32,482 bases of DNA from Myxococcales bacterium (GTDB lineage Bacteria > Myxococcota_A > Polyangia > Polyangiales > Polyangiaceae). Of this stretch, positions 22,433-30,410 are shown piece by piece. The notes beneath the pieces are model-generated. The model was not told where the DNA came from and did no database searches. It saw nothing but the letters and a program-made list of their open reading frames with translations. The first letter of the stretch is position 1, and each line of letters begins with the position of its first letter. The position numbers and the translations under genes were made by a program. The stretch lies in the NCBI GenBank assembly GCA_030590865.1, contig JAUVCD010000011.1, forward strand, positions 1 to 32,482, in the 5' to 3' direction.

Positions 22433-25210
22433 GTGATCAGCCCCGCCGAGCCTGCCGCAAAGCTCCGTCTGGGACAGGTGGCGCCGAGCGCCTTCTGGCG
22501 CTGGGGCAAGGTCGCGCTCACCGCCACCTTACTGACGCTCTATTTGGTCACTCTGTCCCGAGGACTCACCTTCTCCGACGGACCGGAAATCGCCACGGCG
22601 ATCGATGGGCTCGGGGTGATGCACCCAACCGGCTACCCACTGTTCACCATGGTGGCCCATGGCTTCTCGCGACTGCTGATCCTGCCGCTCGATCCCTACT
22701 ACAAAGTGGAGCTGTTCAATGCGCTCTGTGGCCTAAGCGCAGCGCTCTTGACGGCCAGCGCGACCCGACAGGTCGGCACCGAAATTCGACAGCAGAGTCG
22801 CGGCGGGCAGCGCTATGTCGACATTGGAGCGCTGCTGGCTGGCTTCATGCTCGGCTTCAGCCACTTGCTGTGGCGCTATCTGCGCATCCCCGAGGTCTAC
22901 CCCTTCCACCTACTGCTGGTGAGCGTGGCGGGTTGGAGCTTCGTCCGCTTCGAATTCTGCGGTCGGGATCGTTACGTGATGCTCTCGGCCCTGGCCATGG
23001 GCTGTGGCCTCGCCCACCACGTGACGATGGTCTACATGCTGCCCGCCGCGCTGGTCTACCTGCTGATCCGCAAGCCGGTGATGTTCCTGTCCTGGCTGGG
23101 CCGGCCCCTTCGCTTCGGCGCCCGGCTGGTGGGCTCGAAGCTGTGGGACAAGCGCGCCCTCGACAGCCCCTGGCTCCTGCTGGTGGCCTGCCTGCTCGGG
23201 GCACTCCCCTTGCTGAGCTACGCCTATTTCCTGTGGGCCAACAGCCACACCACCGCCCTGTCCTGGGGCGGCATCGACGACTGGGACAAGCTCTACAACC
23301 ACATGACCGGCGCCCAGTATCGCCGGTTCTACGGCGGTGGTGATTGGGCGGCCTGGTGGCGCCGGGTTCAGCGGATCCCGGTCATCTTCGATGAGCAATA
23401 CCTGCCAGTCGGGAGCGCCATGCTGCTAGCCGGCATCCCGGTGGTGGTCCGCCGTCGCTGGCGCATCAGCGTCTTCTTACTGCTCTACATCGCCCTCAAC
23501 GCTGGCCATGGGATCTTCTATTCAGTCGGCGACTACGCGGTCTACTACCTGCCAGCGCTATGGGCCTGCGCCATCTTCTTGGGCATCGGGTGCTGGTGGG
23601 TATTGCAGTGGACCCGGAGCCGACCGCCCCAATGGCGACGCACGCTGATCCGAGCTTACGTCGGACTCGCCATCGCAACCACCGGAGGCTGCCTGGCCGG
23701 CTACGCCCAGCTCACCAAGCGGGTCCCCAGCTGGCTCTCGCCCCGGGGGTACCTGGTCCTGGGCGTGGTGATGACCTTGGTAGGCGGAGTCATGCTCGCT
23801 CGCGCCATCCGTCGGCGCCGGCAAGACGCCAGACGACGACGGCTCTCGGAACAAACCCTGCCTCGGCTGCTGCTGGCCAGTCTGGCTCTGGTCCTCGTGC
23901 CCACCGCCTTGGTGCGGGCCTATCGGTTTGCCGAGGCCAGCACCTATGGCTCGACCTACGGCGAAGAGCTCGCTACCGAGATCCCCCCAGGCTCGGTGCT
24001 GCTGGTGCTGGGCGACGGCTACCTGTTCAACATGTGGTACCAGGCTCACGTAGAGAATCGAGGCATCGATTTCGTGACCCTCGACATCGGCAACGTCAAG
24101 ACCCCCTGGTACCAAGACTACGTCCACAGCCGCTACCCCCGCAGCTGCGATCCGCTAGCGCCTGATTTCGCCAAGGACCCAGCGGCCTATCAGCAACGTT
24201 GCGGCACCTTCCGACAGCGGCTCGATCTGGACGAGAAGCGCAGCTGGACCTCCCTGGGCTTGAAGGCCGGCGCCAAAGGTCGCAAGCCGGTGGTGCTGAC
24301 GGTGCCCGTCGTGCGAGGGGCCGATGAACAGTGCGTCGATCCGACCTATTTCAAGGAGCACCACCAAAACGACTGCCGGTGCTGGAAGCTGGGCAAGGTC
24401 GCCGGATCGGTAGAGACCGACTGCGGCCATTCGGACGAAGAAGGCGGCATCGTTCCGCTGGACGGCTGGGAGGTGCTGTCCCATCGCATCATCGAAGACA
24501 TGATTGGACAGCGGCCGGTCTATGAACGCCACGTCTTCACGTTCTGGGACAAGGGCAAAGGCAACCCGCGAAAGTGGAAGGGGCCGCGCCACCAGCGGGT
24601 GTCAGGACGGTACACGCTGATCAACCGTGGGCGATTCAATCAGATCGTCCATTACCGAGACGTCGCCAAACTCGATCCATGCGCCTCTGAGAGCTACGTC
24701 GAGCTGCCCCTGCGAAGCACCCGGACCACCCACAAGCGCAACCGCAGGCGTCTTCGCTACCAACCCAATCCGCGGCCCACCTTGATCGACGCGAGCTTCC
24801 TCGCAAACAGGCCCAAAAGCCCGAGCGACGAATCGACGCGCAGCTTCACCGCCGGAGAGGCGGTCTATCTCAAGCTCGGCTGGTTCGAGAAGTGGATCTA
24901 CGACGCTGCCGCCAAAGGCCGCCGGGGCGATCGGGTGCACCACGGCATCCGGGTCTGTTTCTACGACCCGGATGGTCACCGGCTGGCGGTCGAGACGACG
25001 GTCACCCAAAGTGGCCGAGACGAGCTTCATTGGCAGTCATCGACCACCTCCAAGCCGGGCCGTTACCGGGTACGCGCCTGCTCGGTCGGTGAGCTTGGAA
25101 GCAAAGACGCCGCCGTTCCCGAAAACACTAGCTGCACGCCGGTGATTCTCGACTACAGCTTCACGGTGGAGCCGCCCCGAGATCGTTCACATGTGAACGG
25201 TTCGGGCTGA
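22433..25210 (+). CDS. DUF2723-family membrane protein, probable GT-C glycosyltransferase
   Basis: 925 residues from a GTG. The N-terminal half has about ten TM segments. The first periplasmic loop reads SDGPEIATAIDGLGVMHPTG, the DUF2723 hallmark (an acidic residue and an HPxGYPLF-type turn). DUF2723 proteins are predicted GT-C enzymes, some shown to be O-mannosyltransferases. A soluble region begins near residue 510 with PGSVLLVLGDGYLFNMWYQ, also typical. The last about 140 residues (residue about 785 on) look like an Ig-like beta-sandwich, with AVYLKLGWFEKW and HHGIRVCFYDPDG, an addition beyond the core family. Several Cys-rich loops (around residues 580-670) may be disulfide-bonded. The protein is divergent from the GT39-like gene with a gap of only 56 bases, so their promoters overlap or are short. 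Confidence 0.86.
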   Translation: MISPAEPAAKLRLGQVAPSAFWRWGKVALTATLLTLYLVTLSRGLTFSDGPEIATAIDGLGVMHPTGYPLFTMVAHGFSRLLILPLDPYYKVELFNALCGLSAALLTASATRQVGTEIRQQSRGGQRYVDIGALLAGFMLGFSHLLWRYLRIPEVYPFHLLLVSVAGWSFVRFEFCGRDRYVMLSALAMGCGLAHHVTMVYMLPAALVYLLIRKPVMFLSWLGRPLRFGARLVGSKLWDKRALDSPWLLLVACLLGALPLLSYAYFLWANSHTTALSWGGIDDWDKLYNHMTGAQYRRFYGGGDWAAWWRRVQRIPVIFDEQYLPVGSAMLLAGIPVVVRRRWRISVFLLLYIALNAGHGIFYSVGDYAVYYLPALWACAIFLGIGCWWVLQWTRSRPPQWRRTLIRAYVGLAIATTGGCLAGYAQLTKRVPSWLSPRGYLVLGVVMTLVGGVMLARAIRRRRQDARRRRLSEQTLPRLLLASLALVLVPTALVRAYRFAEASTYGSTYGEELATEIPPGSVLLVLGDGYLFNMWYQAHVENRGIDFVTLDIGNVKTPWYQDYVHSRYPRSCDPLAPDFAKDPAAYQQRCGTFRQRLDLDEKRSWTSLGLKAGAKGRKPVVLTVPVVRGADEQCVDPTYFKEHHQNDCRCWKLGKVAGSVETDCGHSDEEGGIVPLDGWEVLSHRIIEDMIGQRPVYERHVFTFWDKGKGNPRKWKGPRHQRVSGRYTLINRGRFNQIVHYRDVAKLDPCASESYVELPLRSTRTTHKRNRRRLRYQPNPRPTLIDASFLANRPKSPSDESTRSFTAGEAVYLKLGWFEKWIYDAAAKGRRGDRVHHGIRVCFYDPDGHRLAVETTVTQSGRDELHWQSSTTSKPGRYRVRACSVGELGSKDAAVPENTSCTPVILDYSFTVEPPRDRSHVNGSG

Positions 25211-25285
25211 CTTCTCTGGCCACAGCGTCTAAAAAGGGGGCGCCCGCCTGACGGACGGGAGTGCCAACTGATCGAGAGGACTGAA

Positions 25286-27652
25286 ATGACCAAGCCAATC
25301 CGACGTGTCGCGGTACTGGGTGCTGGCGTCATGGGCAGTGGGATCGCCGCACATGTGGCGAATGCCGGTATTCCGGTGATGCTGCTCGACATCGTTCCCC
25401 CCAAGCTCAAGGACCCCGCGAAGGCCTCCAAGGCTGAACGGGATGCCTTCGCGGCCGGAGCGATGAAGCAGCTACTCAAGGCCAAGCCGGCCGCGCTCAC
25501 TCACAAGGGCAACGCGCAGCTCATCGAGATCGGCAACTTCGACGACGATCTGGCGCGAGTGAAAGAAGCGGATCTGGTCATCGAGGTGATCATCGAGCGG
25601 CTCGACATCAAGCAGTCCCTCTTCGAGAAGCTGGACAAGCTGGTCGACGGCGACACCATCATCGCCTCCAACACCTCGGGACTGAAGATCGTCGACATGG
25701 TCGAAGGACGCTCGGAGCGCTTCAAGAAGCACTTCATGGTGACCCACTTCTTCAACCCGACTCGCTACATGAAGCTGCTCGAGTTGGTAGTCTCGTCGCA
25801 CACCGACGCAGACGTCATCGAGCGAGTCGAGAGCTTCGGCCGCGACGTGCTCGGCAAGGGCCTGGTTCGGGCCAAGGACACCCCCAACTTCATCGCCAAC
25901 CGCATCGGTGCTCACTCGATGATGGCGGTCATCCATTTGATGCTGGAGCACGGCTTGGCGCCTGAGGACGTGGACGCCATCACCGGCCTGCCGATGGGCC
26001 ATCCCAAGAGCGCCACCTTCCGCACCGGCGACATGGTGGGCCTCGACACCCTGGTCCACGTGGTCGACAACTGCTTCGAGGTGCTAACCGACGACGAGGA
26101 CCGCGAGATCTTCAAGGCGCCGGACTACATCCGCAAGATGATCGAGAAGAAGCTGCTCGGCCAGAAGGTCAGATCAGGCTTCTACAAGAAAGGTAAGGCG
26201 GGCTTCGAGACCTTCGATCCCAAAACCGGCGATTACCGGCCCAAGGCCGGCGACCAGGACATTCGCAAGGCCTGCAAGGCTCTGGGCGGTGGCAAGCCCG
26301 CCGATCGGATCCGCAAGCTAGTCGCCACCGAAGGCGTGGTCGGCGAGTTCGCCTGGAAAGCCATCTCGAGATCCTTGGTCTATTCGGCCCGCCGGGTCGG
26401 TGAGATCAGCGACGACATCGCGGCCATCGATGATGGCATGCGCTGGGGCTACAACTGGGAGCTCGGCCCCTTCGAGATTTGGGATGCCCTGGGCTTCGTC
26501 GAGACGCTGGAGCGGATGAAGAAGGACGGCACCGCCCTGCCCGAGTGCATCACCAAGATGCACGCAGCAGGCGCCAAGGCCTTCTACTCGGAAGGCCGGG
26601 TCTATGACCTCATCAAGGGTGACTACGTCACCCAGAAGACCGACCCCCGAGAGATCAAGCTCAGCGCCATGCGCCTGGGCAAGGCTCCGGTGCTCAAGAA
26701 CGACGGCGCCGAAGCCTGGGATCTGGGCGACGGCGTGCTCGGCGTCACCTTCAAGACCAAGGCCAACAGCATCGACGCTGACAACGTCAGCATCATCGCT
26801 CAGGCCATCGACCGGGCTGAGGAGGACTTCCGCGGCGTGCTCATCTTCAACGAAGGCGAGCACTTCTGCGTCGGCGCCAACCTGATGCTGGTGGTGATGG
26901 CGGCTCAAGCCAAGCAGTGGGACCAGATCGGCGAGATCGTCAAGGGGCTGCAGGAGACCACTCAGCGCATGAAGTACTCCCAGGTTCCCGTGGTGGCCGC
27001 GCCTTACGGCATGGCCCTCGGCGGTGGCCTGGAAATCTGCCTGGCCGCCGACGCGGTACAGGCAGCCTGCGAGACCTATACTGGACCGGTCGAGGTCGCC
27101 GTAGGGCTGCTCCCAGGCGGCGCCGGCAACCTCAACCTGCTGTGGAACGCCCTGAGCGGCATTCCCGACGGCGTGCAGGCTGACGTCTCTGGCTACGTCA
27201 CCCAGGTGTTCACCAACATCGCCATGGCCAAGGTCGCTACCAGCGCCGAGGAAGCGCGGCGCTTTGGCTACTTCGCCAAGGGATTCAGTGTCTCCTTCGA
27301 CCGGGCGCGTCACTTGCACGAAGCCAAGAAGCTGGTCGTGGGGATGGCTGAGGCGGGCTACCACCCGCCGATCCCGCGGTCCTACAGGCTGCCCGGTGAG
27401 AGCGGCATGGCAACCCTGAAGATGATCGTCAACACCATGATGGACGCCGGCTGGGCCTCCGCGCACGACGGGCTCATCGCCAACAAGGTGGCCCAGGTGC
27501 TCTGCGGCGGCGTCAGCGGCGGGAGCCACAAGGTCACCGAGCAGGAGATCCTCGATCTCGAGCGCGAGGCCTTCGTGAGCCTCTGCGGTGAGCAGAAGAG
27601 CCAGGAACGCATGCAACACATGCTGATGAAGAACAAGCCGCTCAGGAACTAA
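25286..27652 (+). CDS. fadN: Bifunctional 3-hydroxyacyl-CoA dehydrogenase / enoyl-CoA hydratase, FadN-like
   Basis: 788 residues. It catalyses the hydration and NAD-dependent oxidation steps of fatty-acid beta-oxidation. The order is dehydrogenase first and crotonase domain last, as in Bacillus subtilis FadN (about 789 residues) and unlike E. coli FadB, where the crotonase domain is N-terminal. The NAD-binding loop is GAGVMGSGIA (residues 12-21). The catalytic dyad is likely His154 (THFFNP) and Glu166. A second dehydrogenase-like helical domain follows. The crotonase part, about residues 500-700, has FCVGANL and GMALGGGLEICLAAD for the oxyanion hole and the two Glu positions (GGGLE and GPVE). 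GAGAGG precedes the ATG by 6 bases or so. The thiolase gene begins 34 bases downstream, giving a fadN-fadA unit. Confidence 0.94.
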   Translation: MTKPIRRVAVLGAGVMGSGIAAHVANAGIPVMLLDIVPPKLKDPAKASKAERDAFAAGAMKQLLKAKPAALTHKGNAQLIEIGNFDDDLARVKEADLVIEVIIERLDIKQSLFEKLDKLVDGDTIIASNTSGLKIVDMVEGRSERFKKHFMVTHFFNPTRYMKLLELVVSSHTDADVIERVESFGRDVLGKGLVRAKDTPNFIANRIGAHSMMAVIHLMLEHGLAPEDVDAITGLPMGHPKSATFRTGDMVGLDTLVHVVDNCFEVLTDDEDREIFKAPDYIRKMIEKKLLGQKVRSGFYKKGKAGFETFDPKTGDYRPKAGDQDIRKACKALGGGKPADRIRKLVATEGVVGEFAWKAISRSLVYSARRVGEISDDIAAIDDGMRWGYNWELGPFEIWDALGFVETLERMKKDGTALPECITKMHAAGAKAFYSEGRVYDLIKGDYVTQKTDPREIKLSAMRLGKAPVLKNDGAEAWDLGDGVLGVTFKTKANSIDADNVSIIAQAIDRAEEDFRGVLIFNEGEHFCVGANLMLVVMAAQAKQWDQIGEIVKGLQETTQRMKYSQVPVVAAPYGMALGGGLEICLAADAVQAACETYTGPVEVAVGLLPGGAGNLNLLWNALSGIPDGVQADVSGYVTQVFTNIAMAKVATSAEEARRFGYFAKGFSVSFDRARHLHEAKKLVVGMAEAGYHPPIPRSYRLPGESGMATLKMIVNTMMDAGWASAHDGLIANKVAQVLCGGVSGGSHKVTEQEILDLEREAFVSLCGEQKSQERMQHMLMKNKPLRN

Positions 27653-27686
27653 CGAGCCAACCCCGGAACAGAGAAAGGAATTACCA

Positions 27687-28847
27687 ATGACTGAAATCAT
27701 CATTGCCGAAGCAGTTCGTTCCGCGGTGGGTCGCGCCAAGAAGGGCTCGTTGGCCAACACGCGGCCTGACGAGCTCATGGGCGACGTCGTCCGTGGGCTG
27801 ATGAAGCGGGTTCCCAAGGTCAAGCCGGAGATGGTGGGCGACATCATCATCGGCTGCGCCATGCCCGAGGGTGAGCAGGGTCTGAACGTCGCGCGCATCG
27901 CCGGGGTTCTGGCTGACTTGCCCACCGAAATGTCTGCCATGACCATCAACCGGTTCTGCTCGAGCGGGCTCCAAGCCATCGCCTCGGCAGCCGGCGCCAT
28001 CGCCTTCGGCCAAGAGGACATCATCATCGCCGGCGGCGTCGAGTCGATGACCTTCGTGCCCATGGGCGGGTTCCACCTGAGCTACTCGCCCGAGCTGATG
28101 GAGAAGTGTCCCACCGCGGCTACGCCGATGGGCATCACCTCCGAGAACGTGGCCAAGCAGTTCAAGATCACCCGGGAGATGCAGGACGCCTTCGCCCTCG
28201 AGTCCCAGCAGAAGGCCCAGGCGGCCATCAAGGCTGGCAAATTCAAGGACGAGATCGTGCCGGTCAACGCCATTCGCTTCAAAGACGGCAAGAAGGAGAC
28301 CTTCGTCTTCGACCAAGAGGAGCTGCCCCGGGAGACCACCCTCGAGGGGCTGGCCAAGCTCAAGCCTGCCTTCGCCATCAAGGGCACGTCCACCCCTGGC
28401 AACTCGTCACCCCTATCGGATGGCGCCGCCGCAGCGATGGTCATGAGCAAGGAAAAGGCGGACGAGCTCGGCATCGAGCCACTCGCCTATTTCCGCGCCT
28501 TCGTGTCGGTCGGTGTCGATCCCGCAATCATGGGGATTGGGCCTATCCCGGCGATCCGGAAGCTGTTCGAAAAGACAGGCCTGAAGATCGACGACATCGA
28601 GCTGTTCGAGATCAACGAGGCCTTCGGCTCTCAGTCCGTCTATGTCAGGCAGGAGCTTGGCATCCCGGCTGAGAAGATCAACGTCAACGGTGGCGCCATT
28701 GCGCTGGGCCACCCGCTGGGCTGCACCGGCGCCAAGCTGACGGCCACGGCCCTCTACGAGCTGAAGCGCCGCGGCGGCCGTTACGCCGTCGTGGCGATGT
28801 GCATCGGCGGCGGTCAGGGCGCAGCGGCCCTGTTCGAGCGCGTCTGA
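27687..28847 (+). CDS. fadA: Acetyl-CoA C-acyltransferase (3-ketoacyl-CoA thiolase)
   Basis: 386 residues. It cleaves 3-ketoacyl-CoA with CoA to give acetyl-CoA and a shortened acyl-CoA, the last step of each beta-oxidation round. The nucleophile is Cys91 in NRFCSSGLQA. The active-site His342 is in GGAIALGHPLG, and the proton-transfer Cys372 is in MCIGGGQG. NEAFGSQ is also present. All catalytic residues therefore look intact. AAGGA lies 8 bases ahead of the ATG. The gene follows fadN after 34 bases and is very likely co-transcribed with it. No acyl-CoA dehydrogenase or acyl-CoA synthetase gene is present in the window, so the first oxidation step must be encoded elsewhere. Confidence 0.95.
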   Translation: MTEIIIAEAVRSAVGRAKKGSLANTRPDELMGDVVRGLMKRVPKVKPEMVGDIIIGCAMPEGEQGLNVARIAGVLADLPTEMSAMTINRFCSSGLQAIASAAGAIAFGQEDIIIAGGVESMTFVPMGGFHLSYSPELMEKCPTAATPMGITSENVAKQFKITREMQDAFALESQQKAQAAIKAGKFKDEIVPVNAIRFKDGKKETFVFDQEELPRETTLEGLAKLKPAFAIKGTSTPGNSSPLSDGAAAAMVMSKEKADELGIEPLAYFRAFVSVGVDPAIMGIGPIPAIRKLFEKTGLKIDDIELFEINEAFGSQSVYVRQELGIPAEKINVNGGAIALGHPLGCTGAKLTATALYELKRRGGRYAVVAMCIGGGQGAAALFERV

Positions 28848-28878
28848 GCCTTTCGAGACAGTCCTGTCGGTGCAACGA

Positions 28879-28904
28879 GCACGCGGGGTTGAACCCCCGC
28901 GTGC
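28879..28904 (+). terminator. GC-rich hairpin in the fadA / lipoprotein convergent gap
   Basis: A perfect 10-base-pair stem (GCACGCGGGG with CCCCGCGTGC) closed by a 6-base loop TTGAAC, 31 bases after the fadA stop. No U-tract follows on either strand, so it may act as a rho-assisted or bidirectional terminator between convergent genes, or as a 3'-end stabiliser. Confidence 0.6.
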
Positions 28905-28953
28905 ACCCTACTGCTCATTGGTCTCGTCGGCCCTGTCCCCTAGGAACTAGGCC

Positions 28954-30306
28954 TCAGTCACACCGCCCGACGTAGATGTCGAAGCTGGCATTTGCTTCGC
29001 TCCACTCGTTCCAGATCACGATGGGTCGCCCTTGGGGATCGATAGCCGCGACCTGCCCGTAGGCCGTCTCGGCCGCATCGAGATCGAGAGCACCAGGACC
29101 GATGGTCACCCAGGCCGAGCTGGTCCAATGGGACGCCCGCACGCTGTTGTTATCAGCGGTGCTCAGGTTCCATGTCACGAGCGGTTCGTCGGCGGCGTCG
29201 AGCGCGAGGTAGGGCGCCGTGGAATCTTCATCCGTGCCGAGCGGAAGGTCGTCACCGATGCGGGTCCAGCTATTGCCCTCGAGCCGCACCACGTAGACCC
29301 GGCTCGATGAGCCATCGGACAGTAGCTCGTAGAGCGCCACCACCGGAGCGTCGGTGCTGTCGATTCGAATCGACGGTCCATAGGTCTGGATGCCGGCGAG
29401 AGGCGCGATGGGCCCGCCTCCAAGCTGCTCCCAGCTCGATCCGGACCACCGTTTGACGAAGGTCTCGTGCCGGGTGGTGGAGCCTGTGTGGGAATCGGAC
29501 TCATCCCAGACCACCACCGGAAGACCGTCCGAGCCGACGGCAACCTCCGGCCCATTGGCTGAATCGGCGGCGACCATGTCGATGGGCCCAGTGCCGAGCT
29601 GCTCCCACGTCGATCCGTCCCACCGCTTGACGTAGACGTCCGACGCGAGATTGGAGTCCCACTCAACCCAAGTCACGATCACGCGGCCGATCCCATCAAT
29701 CGCCAGCGAGGGAGAGCTCGCGTAGGCGTCGTCAGCCGTCGACACCCTCAACGACGCGGTGCCCAGCTGCTGCCATGCGCTGCCATCCCATTGCTTGACG
29801 AATATCTCCTGGTCTTCGCCCCAAGCCACCACCGGATGACCGCTGCAATCGGTAGCCAGTGCGGGCGATTGGGAGTGCCCTGCCGGGTCGACATCCACAG
29901 GCCCTGGACCAAGCTGCTCCCACGAGCTACCGCTCCACTGCTTGACCATGATGCTGTAAGCGCCGCTCGCCATCTCATGCCAGGCCGCCACGGGATTGCC
30001 AGCACCGTCGATGGTGATCGCTGGGGTGTAGGCGTAGTTGGCGCTGTCGAGATCCAAGGGACCGAAGCTGCCAAGCTCGGACCAGGTGCTGCACGTGAGC
30101 ACCCCCACGGTGGGCTGGCCTTCGCAGCCCTGCGGGCCGCCGCCTGCTCCGCCACCGACTCCGCCGCCTGCTCCGCCACCTCCGTGACCCGCACCCCCAC
30201 TGCTGGTGGGCGAAGAGGTCTCGCCATCCGAGCCACAGCCGACCGTGCTGACGAGCACCGCCACCCCAAGGACCCACGAGAGCTCTACCTTCGCCGCTCG
30301 CCACAT
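28954..30306 (-). CDS. Lipoprotein with predicted seven-repeat beta-propeller
   Basis: 450 residues from the ATG at 30306, chosen because it gives a compact signal ending STVGC (Cys24); a GTG at 30357 would extend it. A Gly-rich linker runs to about residue 60 with one Cys pair after it. The rest is seven repeats of about 50 residues with a shared pattern: W-x-x-L-G, then G-x-x-x-x-P-x-x-A-x-D-x-x-G-x-P-V-V-x-W, and an xVKxW strand. Seven units of this kind are expected to close as a seven-bladed propeller, but no enzyme residues are obvious. The repeats are unlike the SBBP repeats in the 7610-9364 gene. The divergent beta-helix lipoprotein starts 104 bases away. Confidence 0.88.
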   Translation of the reverse strand: MWRAAKVELSWVLGVAVLVSTVGCGSDGETSSPTSSGGAGHGGGGAGGGVGGGAGGGPQGCEGQPTVGVLTCSTWSELGSFGPLDLDSANYAYTPAITIDGAGNPVAAWHEMASGAYSIMVKQWSGSSWEQLGPGPVDVDPAGHSQSPALATDCSGHPVVAWGEDQEIFVKQWDGSAWQQLGTASLRVSTADDAYASSPSLAIDGIGRVIVTWVEWDSNLASDVYVKRWDGSTWEQLGTGPIDMVAADSANGPEVAVGSDGLPVVVWDESDSHTGSTTRHETFVKRWSGSSWEQLGGGPIAPLAGIQTYGPSIRIDSTDAPVVALYELLSDGSSSRVYVVRLEGNSWTRIGDDLPLGTDEDSTAPYLALDAADEPLVTWNLSTADNNSVRASHWTSSAWVTIGPGALDLDAAETAYGQVAAIDPQGRPIVIWNEWSEANASFDIYVGRCD

Positions 30307-30410
30307 GGCAAGCGAGCTACCATGAGCCTCGCACCGCAGCGACTCCTGGTCACCCACGACGGTGGTGAGCGCGCCCGGCGCTCGCAGCGCTTTCGGAGTA
30401 TCATGGGACG

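Noticed and set aside
25224-25263. Hairpin-like sequence with a run of A between DUF2723 and fadN genes
   Set aside because: The T-run lies on the minus strand and no minus-strand gene ends there; the stem is imperfect, so I do not call a terminator.
26318-28063. Minus-strand frame of 581 codons across fadN and fadA
   Set aside because: Opposite two clear beta-oxidation genes, low-complexity His/Asp/Val/Leu composition typical of antisense frames.
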